Positions 40,962 to 50,222 are shown, counted from the stretch's first letter. The stretch: DNA of 64,000 bases from an uncultured Porphyromonadaceae bacterium (GCA_937892215.1 CALAVE010000027.1:3020-67019), one strand, 5' to 3'. Program-made: numbers and translations. The notes: generated by a model from the letters alone, not told the origin.

Positions 40962-42935
40962 TCAAACAATTACAGACTGCTCAATGCTGAGGAGAATACG
41001 CTTGTTCTCCACACCGCCGCCATAGCCTCCAAGGCTTCCGTCGGAAGCGATCACACGGTGACACGGGACGATGATTGACACCGGGTTGAGGTGATTAGCC
41101 TGCGCCACAGCACGGTAGCCGCGTTCGGAACCGGCCAGTTCAGCCTCCCGACGGTAGTTTACGGTCGTCCCATAAGGGATAGTCCGCAGAACGCTCCACA
41201 CGCGCAACTGGAACACCGTACCAACCAAGTGCAAAGGCAGGTCGAACACCTGACGACGACCGGCGAAATACTCACTCAACTGCTCAGTGGCACGCCGCAG
41301 TAAGGGAAGCGCCTGCTGCTTCACCGGAAATCCCAGTTTAGCCGCTACCCCACCTAACTTTGCCATGACAGAATCGGGGGACCCACTGAACATATCACAG
41401 AAGACGATTCCTTGCTCATCGGCCGCAAGAAGCAAGTTTCCTACCGGAGTGCCGTCCATGAAGGTGTAACTCACGGATGCTTCATTAACAGGCTTTAGCC
41501 CGATTTCAGCGGCACGCTTAATCATCAACTCATAAGCCGAAGCATAATCGTTGCTTATTACACCATCCAGAATAGCATCTTTAATGGCATCCTTAATCTG
41601 CCCTACGGGGAGCGATGGCGTGAGGCCGAAAGAGGTCATTATCTCATCACCGTCGATTGGCGGCTGGAAATTGCGGACACGGTCCTTTTCCTCTATATCA
41701 ACAAGTTTTTGCTTGACAAGTTCAAAGTTCTCGCGGTATCGACGCACCTTTTCCTGATTCTTGGAAGTGATGTCGGCATTGCAGAGCAACATCAGGTCGT
41801 CGATGTCATCGCCGGCATCGAACAAAAGCCTCCTAACCGCAGAATCGGTAACTTCATCCTCAACAAGCGCAATAGGGCGCATGTGCAACCCCACCAATTT
41901 CTTGACGTACTTCATGTTCTCGTTGAGCGGCAGGCGCATCTTGGAGAAAATGCGCGGTATCAATTTCTCACCCACGAAGTTATGGTTATGGAATGTCCAG
42001 CCAATAGTTGCGTCCCATTTCTTAGTTGCAGGCTTACCAATGTCGTGAAGCAATGCGGCCCATCTCAGCCACTCATTCCGCGTCTGAGCAGCCACAGTGT
42101 CGAGCACCTGCATAGTGTGCTTGAAATTATCCTTATGCGCGCGCCCATTCACCGCCTCCACTCCGTTGAGTGCAGCCAATTCCGGGAAAATCAGAGGCAA
42201 GAGGCCACATTCCATAAGCAGTTCAAAACCACGTGATGGCTTGTCGGCACGGATTATCTTCATCAATTCCTCTGCAATGCGCTCGCGGGTGATGATTCCG
42301 ATACGCTTCCTGTTACGCCGAATCGCGGCCATGGTATCGGGAAAGATGTCAAAGCCCAACTGCGTAGCAAACCTCACCGCACGCATCATACGCAGGGGGT
42401 CGTCGCTGAAAGTTATATCCGGGTCGAGCGGAGTACGGATGATTTTTCGTTTCAAGTCTCCGACACCATCAAACGGGTCGAGCAAGCGACCATAAGATGC
42501 TGCGTTGAGCGAGATAGCCATAGCGTTGATAGTGAAATCACGCCGGTGCTGGTCGTCACTGAGCGTTCCATCCTCAATGATAGGATTGCGGCTCTGCCTG
42601 TTATAGGACTCGCGCCGGGCGCCCACAAACTCCAGTTCCATCCCGCGCGCCTTGACCTGTGCTGTGCCATAAGTCTTAAACACCGCAAGAGAGGATTTGT
42701 TACCCAGCCGCCGAGCCACAGCCTGAGCCACCTCAATTCCGCTGCCCACGGTCACGAAATCCATATCGTCGGAGGGACGTTCCAGGAAAATATCCCTTAC
42801 ATATCCCCCCACCACATAGCACTCACGTCCAAGCCGGTCGGCCACTTCGCCCACCAACTTGAACACAGGCTTAGCCAAATGCTGCTCAATGCGCTGTGCC
42901 ATGTCTTTATTGATATCTTTTGGTGCAGTGTTCAT
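40962..42935 (-). CDS. fusion of CCA tRNA nucleotidyltransferase and O6-alkylguanine-DNA alkyltransferase
   Basis: 657 residues in one uninterrupted frame. Residues 1-480 form a CCA-adding enzyme or poly(A) polymerase type protein: GGYVRDIF at 43-50, the DxD metal site D57/D59, the RRDFTINAMAI block, and an HD domain with HD at 297-298 (LLHDIGKP). Residues about 485-657 form a methylguanine-DNA methyltransferase (Ogt): a small N-terminal subdomain, LRTIPYGTTVNYREAEL-type helices, and the active-site PCHRV with Cys625, then YGGGVENKRILL. Both halves keep their key residues. In other Bacteroidetes these are usually separate genes. It is cotranscribed with tilS. Confidence 0.88.
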   Translation of the reverse strand: MNTAPKDINKDMAQRIEQHLAKPVFKLVGEVADRLGRECYVVGGYVRDIFLERPSDDMDFVTVGSGIEVAQAVARRLGNKSSLAVFKTYGTAQVKARGMELEFVGARRESYNRQSRNPIIEDGTLSDDQHRRDFTINAMAISLNAASYGRLLDPFDGVGDLKRKIIRTPLDPDITFSDDPLRMMRAVRFATQLGFDIFPDTMAAIRRNRKRIGIITRERIAEELMKIIRADKPSRGFELLMECGLLPLIFPELAALNGVEAVNGRAHKDNFKHTMQVLDTVAAQTRNEWLRWAALLHDIGKPATKKWDATIGWTFHNHNFVGEKLIPRIFSKMRLPLNENMKYVKKLVGLHMRPIALVEDEVTDSAVRRLLFDAGDDIDDLMLLCNADITSKNQEKVRRYRENFELVKQKLVDIEEKDRVRNFQPPIDGDEIMTSFGLTPSLPVGQIKDAIKDAILDGVISNDYASAYELMIKRAAEIGLKPVNEASVSYTFMDGTPVGNLLLAADEQGIVFCDMFSGSPDSVMAKLGGVAAKLGFPVKQQALPLLRRATEQLSEYFAGRRQVFDLPLHLVGTVFQLRVWSVLRTIPYGTTVNYRREAELAGSERGYRAVAQANHLNPVSIIVPCHRVIASDGSLGGYGGGVENKRILLSIEQSVIV

Positions 42936-43081
42936 CGGTCAAAAAAAATGTCTCTACATTATTAACTAAAAAAACAGCAAATTAGTATGAAAAGCGGACA
43001 CTTTTTAGAGCCAGAAACACTATGAGTATATGTTTTTTTCAAAAATAATACATTTTATTTGCACAGATTAAAAGTAAAACC

Positions 43082-43089
43082 TAATTTTG
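43082..43089 (+). promoter_or_regulatory. -7 box for the TetR-efflux operon
   Basis: TAATTTTG at 43082-43089, 40 nt before the ATG at 43129. A second TAACTTTG at 43109-43116 is also present, so initiation could be double. Confidence 0.6.
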
Positions 43090-43091
43090 CA

Positions 43092-43107
43092 TTAACAATT
43101 TTGTTAA
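43092..43107 (+). promoter_or_regulatory. Candidate TetR operator
   Basis: A perfect inverted repeat TTAACAA-TT-TTGTTAA sits just after the -7 box and covers the expected start site. A further half-site TTGTTAA follows at 43114-43120. The position fits autorepression. Confidence 0.55.
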
Positions 43108-43128
43108 ATAACTTTGTTAAACGAAAAT

Positions 43129-43755
43129 ATGGACAACAAGGAGACCACCACAAAGCAACAAATAATGCTGGCTGCTGAGACAGAATTCATGCAGAACGGT
43201 TACGACGGAGCAAAGATGCTAAATATAGCCAAGCGTGCCGGTGTGAATCACGCACTACTCCACTACTATTTCAGCACCAAGCAGAACCTGTTTCACGAAG
43301 TTCTGAACGAGAAGACGGGATTACTGGCCAAGTCATTTATCAACGCGTTCAGCGTGAACAAAGAATTACCTCTGATAGAAAGGATAGAAAGCGGGTTTTT
43401 AGCGCACTTCGACTTCTTGCGAGAGAATCCCCTCCTGCCGCAGTTTATCGTAAGCCAGGTACTGACGAACCCCGACAATATAAACAAGTTTACACCATTC
43501 GTGAAACTCTATGGGAAAAGCATTTCGGAAATGCTGCAGAAAGAGATAGACATCAACGTGGAGAAAGGCCTATTTAAGAACGTGCGGGCTATAGACCTGC
43601 TCTACGACATCCTGTCGATTAACATATTTCCCTTCCTCACCCGGCCGCTCCTTATGGAATGCGCAGGCATACTGTTTGAAGAATCGTACGAGGAATTCCT
43701 GCTCAACCGCAAGAAAGAATTATCGGCCGTAATACGTTCACGACTATTAAAATAA
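43129..43755 (+). CDS. TetR family transcriptional regulator
   Basis: 208 residues. The N-terminal helix-turn-helix is KQQIMLAAETEFMQNGYDGA plus MLNIAKRAGVNHALLHYYF, with the FSTKQNLFHEV start of helix 4. The C-terminal ligand-binding domain is unlike its relatives, as usual. The frame begins at a TTG at 43114, but the ATG at 43129 follows the promoter and operator and is preferred. It is the first gene of an efflux operon; tolC starts immediately after (stop-start gap of about 1 bp). It probably represses the operon until an unknown drug or bile-like molecule binds. Confidence 0.9.
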   Translation: MDNKETTTKQQIMLAAETEFMQNGYDGAKMLNIAKRAGVNHALLHYYFSTKQNLFHEVLNEKTGLLAKSFINAFSVNKELPLIERIESGFLAHFDFLRENPLLPQFIVSQVLTNPDNINKFTPFVKLYGKSISEMLQKEIDINVEKGLFKNVRAIDLLYDILSINIFPFLTRPLLMECAGILFEESYEEFLLNRKKELSAVIRSRLLK

Positions 43756-43756
43756 G

Positions 43757-45049
43757 ATGAAAATGTCAAAACGAATCACATCCTTAGCCCTTATTCTGAT
43801 GTGGATAGCCATGTCACCGTCACAAGCCATCACATTAGAGGAATGCCAGAGTCTGGCACAAGACAACTACCCCTTGCTAAAGCAATACGACGTACTGGAC
43901 AAAGTGACAGAATACACGGTGGATAACATAGCAAAGGGTTGGTTTCCACAAATCAGCGCAAGCGCACAAGCAACCCTCCAAAACCGAGTAGCCGCCCTAC
44001 CTGAGCAACTGACCACAATCCTCACAGAAATGGGCGGAAACCTCAAGGGCCTGAGCAAAGCGCAGTACCGCATAGGTCTGGACGTGAACCAGACAGTGTG
44101 GGAAGGCGGAGCGATAAAAAACGCCCAGAATGTGGCCCGGCTCCAGAACGAGGTGCAAAGAGCGCAGACCGACGTGGACATGTACGGAATACGCGAACGC
44201 GTGAACGAAGTGTATTTCGGGATGCTACTGATAGAGGAGAGAATCAACCTAAACAAGACTCTCATCTCCACCCTAAGCGCCAATAAAGAAAAGTTGGAAC
44301 GGATGCAGAAGGGGGGCACAGCCAGCGGAGCCGACGTTGCGAGTGTGGAAGCCGAAGTGCTGAAAGCCGAGCAACAGAACACCCAGTTACAAACCATGCG
44401 GAGCGGGTACACGAAAGTGCTGTCGCTGCTAATAGGTAAGGACGAGAAAGATATAGGTAAACTTGAAAAACCCGCAGAACTCATGGTGTCGCACGAAGTG
44501 AACAGGCCGGAACTGTCGCTACTGGACAAGCGACTGCAACTCACCTCGGCACAAGAGAAATCGCTAAAGAGCGGCCTGATGCCACGCATCAGCCTATTTG
44601 CCCAGGGCTATTACGGCTACACCGGCTACGACATGTTTCATGATATGTATCACCGCTCTCCCACACTTAACGGACTGATAGGAGCACGCATAACCTGGAA
44701 CATAAGCAATCTCTACACGAACAAGAACGACCGCGCGAAGCTGGCGCTGGAGCGCAAGAGCATTGAGAACCAGCGCGAAGTGTTCCTATTTAACAACAAC
44801 CTCAAGACACGGCAAGAGGACGAGGCTATCGCAGGACAAAGAAAACTGCTCGCCGACGATGACAGAATTATTTCACTGCGGGAAACCGTGAGAAAGGCAG
44901 CCGAATCCAAGCTCCAGCACGGCATAATAGACACCAGCAACCTCATTCGCGAAATAAACAACGAGAACGAAGCCCGCATATCCAAAAGCACTCATGAGAT
45001 AGAGTTGCTGAAGCAGATTTACACACTAAAGCATACACTTAACCAATGA
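43757..45049 (+). CDS. TolC-family outer membrane efflux channel
   Basis: 430 residues. A signal peptide (about 1-24, ITSLALILMWIAMSPSQA) is followed by ITLEECQSLAQDNYPLLKQY, the classic TolC opening. Two long helical halves (for example RVNEVYFGMLLIEERINLNK and ESKLQHGIIDTSNLIREINN) form the periplasmic barrel. Here the channel sits between a TetR regulator and a HlyD-type adaptor, so it is the outer-membrane duct of this ABC pump. Confidence 0.92.
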   Translation: MKMSKRITSLALILMWIAMSPSQAITLEECQSLAQDNYPLLKQYDVLDKVTEYTVDNIAKGWFPQISASAQATLQNRVAALPEQLTTILTEMGGNLKGLSKAQYRIGLDVNQTVWEGGAIKNAQNVARLQNEVQRAQTDVDMYGIRERVNEVYFGMLLIEERINLNKTLISTLSANKEKLERMQKGGTASGADVASVEAEVLKAEQQNTQLQTMRSGYTKVLSLLIGKDEKDIGKLEKPAELMVSHEVNRPELSLLDKRLQLTSAQEKSLKSGLMPRISLFAQGYYGYTGYDMFHDMYHRSPTLNGLIGARITWNISNLYTNKNDRAKLALERKSIENQREVFLFNNNLKTRQEDEAIAGQRKLLADDDRIISLRETVRKAAESKLQHGIIDTSNLIREINNENEARISKSTHEIELLKQIYTLKHTLNQ

Positions 45050-45062
45050 AAATAAAATAATT

Positions 45063-45959
45063 ATGAAAGCCATAAAATTATCATTACTGATTATGTGCGC
45101 AGTTGCCACAACTGCCTGCACCGAGAAAGAACAAGAGTGGGACGCAACCGGCATATTTGAGACCACCGACGTAATCGTAAGCGCAAAAGGCGCAGGAGAA
45201 ATCACAGAGTTGAATGTGGAGGAAGGCACTCAAGTAAGCGCCGGCGAAGTGATAGGGAAAATAGATGCTGCCCAACTACAATTACAGAAGGAGCAACTGA
45301 GGGCGACAAAAAGCGCAACAGCGAGCCGCAAACTAAGTCAGAGCGCGCAAGTGGCATCGCTCCGCCAGCAGATTGCCAACCTGCAACGCGAGCGACAGCG
45401 TTTCCAAGAGCTCGTGCGAGACAATGCCGCCACACAGAAACAAGTGGACGACATCACTTACCAAATAAGCACCCTGCAGAAACAGATTGATGCCACAAAC
45501 GAGCAAATCAGCACTGCCAACAGCAGCATAGACAAGCAGAGTGCCAGCATTGACGCGCAGATACTTCAGATTGACGACAAAATCGCCGACAATAACATCA
45601 CCAGTCCCATCAGCGGAGTGGTGCTGAGCAAATATGCCGAGCAAGGAGAATACACCACACCCGGCAAAGCACTTCTAAAAGTGGCAAACATCAGCGACAT
45701 GAAACTCAGAGCCTACGTAACAGCCGAGCAAGTAACGACGCTGAAATTAGGCCAGAAAGTGACCGTTTTCGCCGACAGCGGCACAGATGAGCGCAAAGCA
45801 TACGAAGGCACAATAACGTGGATTTCAGACAAAGCCGAATTCACGCCCAAAACCATACAGACCAGGGCGGAGCGAGCGAATCTGGTATATGCCATAAAAA
45901 TCAGCGTAACAAACGACGGACTGATAAAGCGAGGTATGTACGGAGACGTGAAATTCTGA
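45063..45959 (+). CDS. HlyD-family periplasmic adaptor, probable lipoprotein
   Basis: 298 residues. A lipoprotein-like signal (KAIKLSLLIMCAVATTACTE) puts a Cys at 20, so it may be lipid-anchored in the inner membrane. A biotinyl-lipoyl half (VIVSAKGAGEITELNVEEGT) is followed by a long coiled hairpin (about 75-165, Gln/Ser/Ile-rich), the second half (NNITSPISGVVLSKYAEQGE) and beta-barrel domains. It links the ABC-2 permeases to TolC, as in the YbhG system. It is 13 bp after tolC. Confidence 0.9.
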   Translation: MKAIKLSLLIMCAVATTACTEKEQEWDATGIFETTDVIVSAKGAGEITELNVEEGTQVSAGEVIGKIDAAQLQLQKEQLRATKSATASRKLSQSAQVASLRQQIANLQRERQRFQELVRDNAATQKQVDDITYQISTLQKQIDATNEQISTANSSIDKQSASIDAQILQIDDKIADNNITSPISGVVLSKYAEQGEYTTPGKALLKVANISDMKLRAYVTAEQVTTLKLGQKVTVFADSGTDERKAYEGTITWISDKAEFTPKTIQTRAERANLVYAIKISVTNDGLIKRGMYGDVKF

Positions 45960-45985
45960 ACTCGGCAAACACGAAAAGAAATGTT

Positions 45986-46912
45986 ATGATTGTTGAAGCC
46001 AACAGCCTGACAAAAACCTACAACCGAGGCAAGACCAAAGCCCTGCACGGACTGAGCCTTGGAGTGGAAGAAGGCGAGATTTACGGACTGATAGGTCCGG
46101 ACGGAGCAGGGAAAACCACGCTGTTCCGCATTCTCACCACACTACTTCTTCCCGACAGCGGCGAGGCCCACGTAGATGGGCTGGACGTTCAGAAAGACTA
46201 CAGACAAATACGCAAACGAATCGGGTATATGCCTGGCAAGTTCTCTCTATATCAAGACCTGACGATAGAAGAGAACCTCAGATTCTTCGCCACGATATTC
46301 GGAACTACAATAGAAGAGAACTGCGGGCTAATAGCCGACATCTACGCCCAGATAGAGCGATTCAAGGACAGAAGAGCAGGTAAACTTTCAGGCGGAATGA
46401 AACAGAAGCTGGCTCTGTGCTGTGCCCTGATTCACGCGCCACGCGTGCTGTTTCTGGACGAGCCCACCACCGGAGTTGACCCCGTGTCGCGAAAGGAATT
46501 CTGGGAAATGCTCAAGAAACTCCAGCAGCGTCACGGCATAACCATCATGGTGTCAACGCCATATATGGACGAGGCCATGCAGTGCGACAGGATAGCCCTT
46601 ATACAAGAAGGCTCATTCCTGAAAGTGAACACGCCGCAACATATAATAGATGAATACGACAAGACGCTATGGAACGTTAAATGCGAGCAGATGCACACGC
46701 TCCTCACCGTACTGAAAAAATGGGAGAATACCGAAAGCTCATTTTCATTCGGCGAGACATTCCACCTGAGCGTAAAGGAGAATGCCGCACCGGCCGACCT
46801 GATGCGTTACCTGGGCGGACATGGACTGAGCGGAATAGAGATAAGCGAAGCGAAGCCCACGATAGAAGACTGTTTCATGTCACTACTGAAAACCGACTAC
46901 GATGAAAGATAA
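45986..46912 (+). CDS. ABC transporter ATP-binding protein (first)
   Basis: 308 residues. The frame is open from 45818, but the ATG at 45986 (MIVEANSLTKTY) fits the usual ABC start. Walker A is GPDGAGKTT, with Asp where most have Asn. The signature is LSGGMKQKLALC and Walker B RVLFLDEPTTGVDP. A C-terminal tail of about 90 residues follows. With the next gene, which overlaps it by 11 bp, it forms the two-ATPase set of a YbhFSR-like drug exporter. The order of the two ATPases before the permeases is typical. Confidence 0.9.
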   Translation: MIVEANSLTKTYNRGKTKALHGLSLGVEEGEIYGLIGPDGAGKTTLFRILTTLLLPDSGEAHVDGLDVQKDYRQIRKRIGYMPGKFSLYQDLTIEENLRFFATIFGTTIEENCGLIADIYAQIERFKDRRAGKLSGGMKQKLALCCALIHAPRVLFLDEPTTGVDPVSRKEFWEMLKKLQQRHGITIMVSTPYMDEAMQCDRIALIQEGSFLKVNTPQHIIDEYDKTLWNVKCEQMHTLLTVLKKWENTESSFSFGETFHLSVKENAAPADLMRYLGGHGLSGIEISEAKPTIEDCFMSLLKTDYDER

Positions 46913-47648
46913 CTATGTGATTGTGGCCGAGGGCCTGACGAAAAGATTCGGAGAGTTCACCGCTACCGACCATATCACCTTCAACGTGAAAGAAGGCGAG
47001 ATATTCGGCTTTCTGGGAGCCAACGGAGCCGGAAAGACCACCGCCATGAGAATGCTGTGCGGTCTGTCGATTCCGTCGGAAGGAAGGGCACAGGTGGCGG
47101 GATACGATGTGGCTACAGAATCGGAGCAGGTGAAACGGAACATAGGCTACATGAGTCAGAAATTCTCATTATACAACGACCTGAGCATATCTGAGAACCT
47201 GAAGTTATTCGGCGGCATATACGGAATGGGGCGGAAACAGATTAAGGAGAAGACCCACACCTTGCTCACAGAACTTGACCTCATCAAGGAAAAAGACACA
47301 CTGGTGAAATTGCTGCCGCTCGGCTGGAAGCAGAAACTCGCGTTCTCACTGGCCATCTTCCACGAGCCAAAGATTGTGTTTCTGGATGAGCCCACCGGCG
47401 GAGTGGACCCAATTACACGGCGGCAGTTCTGGGAGCTAATCTACAAAGCGGCCGACAACGGAATCACGGTGTTTGTCACCACCCACTACATGGACGAGGC
47501 CGAATACTGCGACCGCGTGAGCATTATGGTTGACGGCCAGATTAAAGCGCTGGATACACCGAACGCTCTGAAGGCGCAGTTCAGGGCCAACAGCCTGTAC
47601 GACGTGTTCCTGTCGCTTGCCCGCACCGCAACAAGGAGCGATTCATAA
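46902..47648 (+). CDS. ABC transporter ATP-binding protein (second)
   Basis: 248 residues. Walker A GANGAGKTTAM and Walker B KIVFLDEPTGGVDP are intact, and a His switch is at FVTTHYMDEAEY. The ABC signature is altered: the LSGG position reads LPLGWKQKLAF. That change is often seen in one ATPase of paired ABC-2 exporters and usually makes one site weak. It overlaps the first ATPase gene by 11 bp, so the two are translationally coupled. Confidence 0.9.
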   Translation: MKDNYVIVAEGLTKRFGEFTATDHITFNVKEGEIFGFLGANGAGKTTAMRMLCGLSIPSEGRAQVAGYDVATESEQVKRNIGYMSQKFSLYNDLSISENLKLFGGIYGMGRKQIKEKTHTLLTELDLIKEKDTLVKLLPLGWKQKLAFSLAIFHEPKIVFLDEPTGGVDPITRRQFWELIYKAADNGITVFVTTHYMDEAEYCDRVSIMVDGQIKALDTPNALKAQFRANSLYDVFLSLARTATRSDS

Positions 47649-47674
47649 GAACCAACCGCACAAAACCCGACATT

Positions 47675-48781
47675 ATGAAGCAATTTCAAATATTTGTCCA
47701 GAAAGAATTCAAGCACATAGCGCGCGACACACGCACCATGATGATACTTGTGGTTATGCCTGTGATTCTGATGGTTCTATTCGGTTTTGCACTTACCACC
47801 GAAGTGAAGAACTCGCGTCTGGCAATCTGCGACATGGCCAAAGACGAGATAACCGGCAAGATCCACGACCGATTTGCCGGCAACCGATATTTCACGCTCA
47901 CGGCAGAATGCAGTTCGGTGGAGCAGGTGTATGAAGCATTCAGAAAAGGAGAGATAGACATAGCACTCGTAATAGGCTCAGAATTTTCGCAAGAACTGGG
48001 GCACACAGGAGCAGGGAGCATTCAGCTCCTGATTGACGGGAGCGAGCCGAACCAAGCCTCGACACGCGCCGGATACGCGCAACAGATACTTATGGGCTTT
48101 GCCCAAGAGATGGCAGAGAAAAACGGCCGCAGCATACCCTACAACATAGTTTCCACCACCCGGATGCTCTACAATCCGCAACTGAAAAGCGAATACAACT
48201 TCGTGCCCGGAGTGATGGGCATGATACTGCTGCTGATATGCGCCATGATGACAAGCATCGCCATAGTGAAAGAAAAAGAAACAGGTACAATGGAAGTGCT
48301 GCTTGCATCACCGCTTCCCCCATTTGTGATAATCATGGCCAAACTTGTGCCCTACTTTGCGATATCGTGCGTTAACCTCACCACAATCCTGCTGCTGGGG
48401 CACTACCTGCTGGGACTACCATTCGCCGGCAGTATGCCCGTTTTCCTCGGATTATCCTTACTCTACATTCTGGTGTCGCTGGCACTGGGACTGCTCATCT
48501 CCACACTCGTAAGTAACCAACTAGCCGCCATGATAATATCACTGTTGCTCATCATTCCCACAATCTATTTCTCAGGAATGGCTTTCCCGATAGAGAGTAT
48601 GCCGACTGTGTTTCAACGAGTGTCAACGGTGATACCAGCCCGGTGGTACGTGAGCGCCGTGCGGAAACTGATGATACAAGGCGTGGCCGTGAAGTATGTG
48701 ATTCAGGAGACCGCAATCCTCAGCATAATGGCATTGGTGCTGATAACCTTATCCCTGTCCACATTCAAGAAACGACTATAG
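47675..48781 (+). CDS. ABC-2 type permease (first)
   Basis: 368 residues with the ABC-2 layout: an N-terminal helix (about 22-44, MMILVVMPVILMVLFGFAL), a large periplasmic loop (about 45-180), and five C-terminal helices from GVMGMILLLICAMMTSIA onward, with the conserved KEKETGTMEVLLASPL amphipathic segment. It forms the membrane channel together with the next permease. The gap to the second ATPase is 26 bp and to the next permease 13 bp. Confidence 0.9.
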   Translation: MKQFQIFVQKEFKHIARDTRTMMILVVMPVILMVLFGFALTTEVKNSRLAICDMAKDEITGKIHDRFAGNRYFTLTAECSSVEQVYEAFRKGEIDIALVIGSEFSQELGHTGAGSIQLLIDGSEPNQASTRAGYAQQILMGFAQEMAEKNGRSIPYNIVSTTRMLYNPQLKSEYNFVPGVMGMILLLICAMMTSIAIVKEKETGTMEVLLASPLPPFVIIMAKLVPYFAISCVNLTTILLLGHYLLGLPFAGSMPVFLGLSLLYILVSLALGLLISTLVSNQLAAMIISLLLIIPTIYFSGMAFPIESMPTVFQRVSTVIPARWYVSAVRKLMIQGVAVKYVIQETAILSIMALVLITLSLSTFKKRL

Positions 48782-48794
48782 ACACCCCTGACTT

Positions 48795-49910
48795 ATGGCA
48801 CTTAAATATCTAATAGAGAAAGAATTCAAGCAAATGATGCGCAACAAGATACTGCCCATCATATTCCTGATACTTCCTATAGCGATAATCAACGTGATAC
48901 CGCGAATTGCCACGCAAGAGATAAAGAACCTGAAGTTCAGCGTGGTGGACAACGACCACAGCCCCCTGTCGCAAAGGCTTGTTCTCAAAATCACGGCATC
49001 GATGTACTTTAATCTGGTGGGAGTCTTCCCCTCCTACGAGAAGGCGCTGGCTACCATAGAATCGTGCGAAGCCGACATCATAGTGGAAATAGAGCCTGAT
49101 TTTGAGAAAAACCTTGTAACCACAGGCACGGCGAACGTATTCATTGCCGGCAACGCCGTGAATGGTATGAAAGGAGCCATGGGGACATCTTATCTTGTTC
49201 AGATAATAGCGGACTACGCAGCCCAGTTACGCGACGAAGAAGGACTTAACGGGACGCAGACGCTTGTGGCGGGGTATAATGTGGCACCACGCTTCCTGTA
49301 CAACAGCACCCTGGACTACAAACTCTACATGATACCGGCGCTGATGGCGATGCTTCTGGTACTACTTGTGGCATTCCTACCTGCGCTTAACATAGTGGGA
49401 GAAAAAGAGAAAGGCACCATAGAGCAAATTAACGTTACGCCTGTGGGACGCACTGAGTTCATACTGTCGAAGCTGATACCTTACGCGGCTGTGGGCATAT
49501 TCCTGCTATCATTCGCCATGTTGCTGTCCAAAGCCATACACGGATTTGTCCCTGCTGGAAGCATAGGAGCGATCTATGTGTTCGCCATTGCGTTCTGCCT
49601 TGTGGTAGCCAGTCTGGGTCTCATTATTTCCAACTACAGCAACACCACACAGCAGGCAGCACTCACAATGTTCTTCTTTATAATGATATTCATGCTGATG
49701 AGCGGGCTTCTGACACCGGTGGCCAGCATGCCACAATGGGCACAGACACTGACACTGATAAATCCGATGAGGTACTTCATGGAGACAATGCGCACCCTCT
49801 ATCTCAAAGATGCCGGGCTGGGCGAGCTACTGCCACAACTATGGCGCCTATGCCTAATGGCCACAGTGCTGTGGGTATGGGCTATAGTGAGCTACCGCAA
49901 GAAGAGCTAA
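48795..49910 (+). CDS. ABC-2 type permease (second)
   Basis: 371 residues, paralogous to the upstream permease: MALKYLIEKEFKQMMRNKIL and the helix PIIFLILPIAIINVIP, a periplasmic loop, then five helices from LMAMLLVLLVAFLPALNIV and the GEKEKGTIEQINVTPVG segment. MRYFMETMRTLYLKDAGL near the end is typical. It is the last gene of the efflux operon; the tRNA-Val promoter begins about 70 bp later. Confidence 0.9.
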   Translation: MALKYLIEKEFKQMMRNKILPIIFLILPIAIINVIPRIATQEIKNLKFSVVDNDHSPLSQRLVLKITASMYFNLVGVFPSYEKALATIESCEADIIVEIEPDFEKNLVTTGTANVFIAGNAVNGMKGAMGTSYLVQIIADYAAQLRDEEGLNGTQTLVAGYNVAPRFLYNSTLDYKLYMIPALMAMLLVLLVAFLPALNIVGEKEKGTIEQINVTPVGRTEFILSKLIPYAAVGIFLLSFAMLLSKAIHGFVPAGSIGAIYVFAIAFCLVVASLGLIISNYSNTTQQAALTMFFFIMIFMLMSGLLTPVASMPQWAQTLTLINPMRYFMETMRTLYLKDAGLGELLPQLWRLCLMATVLWVWAIVSYRKKS

Positions 49911-49978
49911 TACCGGCGGTGCGACAAGGAGTAAAGAGCAAAAAGTACGCTCGGAAGCAGAAAAAACGAGCAAAAGTG

Positions 49979-50009
49979 TTGCTCAAGTGAAAGAAAAGGA
50001 CTAACTTTG
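49979..50009 (+). promoter_or_regulatory. Promoter for tRNA-Val (plus strand)
   Basis: TTG at 49979-49981 and TAACTTTG at 50002-50009, 20 bp apart, ending 20 nt before the tRNA. Confidence 0.7.
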
Positions 50010-50029
50010 CGGTGCTTTTAGCGAAGCAA

Positions 50030-50104
50030 GGGTGTTTAGCTCAGCTGGTTCAGAGCATCTGCCTTACAAGCAGAGGGTCGGCGGTTCGAATCCGTCAACA
50101 CCCA
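50030..50104 (+). tRNA. tRNA-Val (anticodon TAC), second copy
   Basis: Identical over 75 nt to the minus-strand copy at 21029-21103: acceptor GGGTGTT/AACACCC, anticodon loop CTTACAA, discriminator A, CCA not encoded. It has its own promoter and terminator. Confidence 0.95.
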
Positions 50105-50108
50105 CAAT

Positions 50109-50137
50109 AAGCCTCCAATATGCTGGGGGCTATTTTG
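50109..50137 (+). terminator. Terminator after tRNA-Val
   Basis: AGCCTCC (50110-50116) pairs with GGGGGCT (50125-50131), one wobble, then TATTTT. Confidence 0.75.
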
Positions 50138-50153
50138 TTATTATGCGGCATGG

Positions 50154-50167
50154 TGCAAACGTTTGCA
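50154..50167. promoter_or_regulatory. LacI/PurR-like operator palindrome
   Basis: TGCAAACGTTTGCA is a perfect 14-bp palindrome of the CAAACG-centre type bound by LacI-family regulators. It lies 56 bp upstream of the -7 box of the winged-helix gene. Confidence 0.4.
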
Positions 50168-50222
50168 TTTCAGAAATCTAACATTTTAGGTCAAAAATAT
50201 GTTTTACAACATAAAATCGCAC

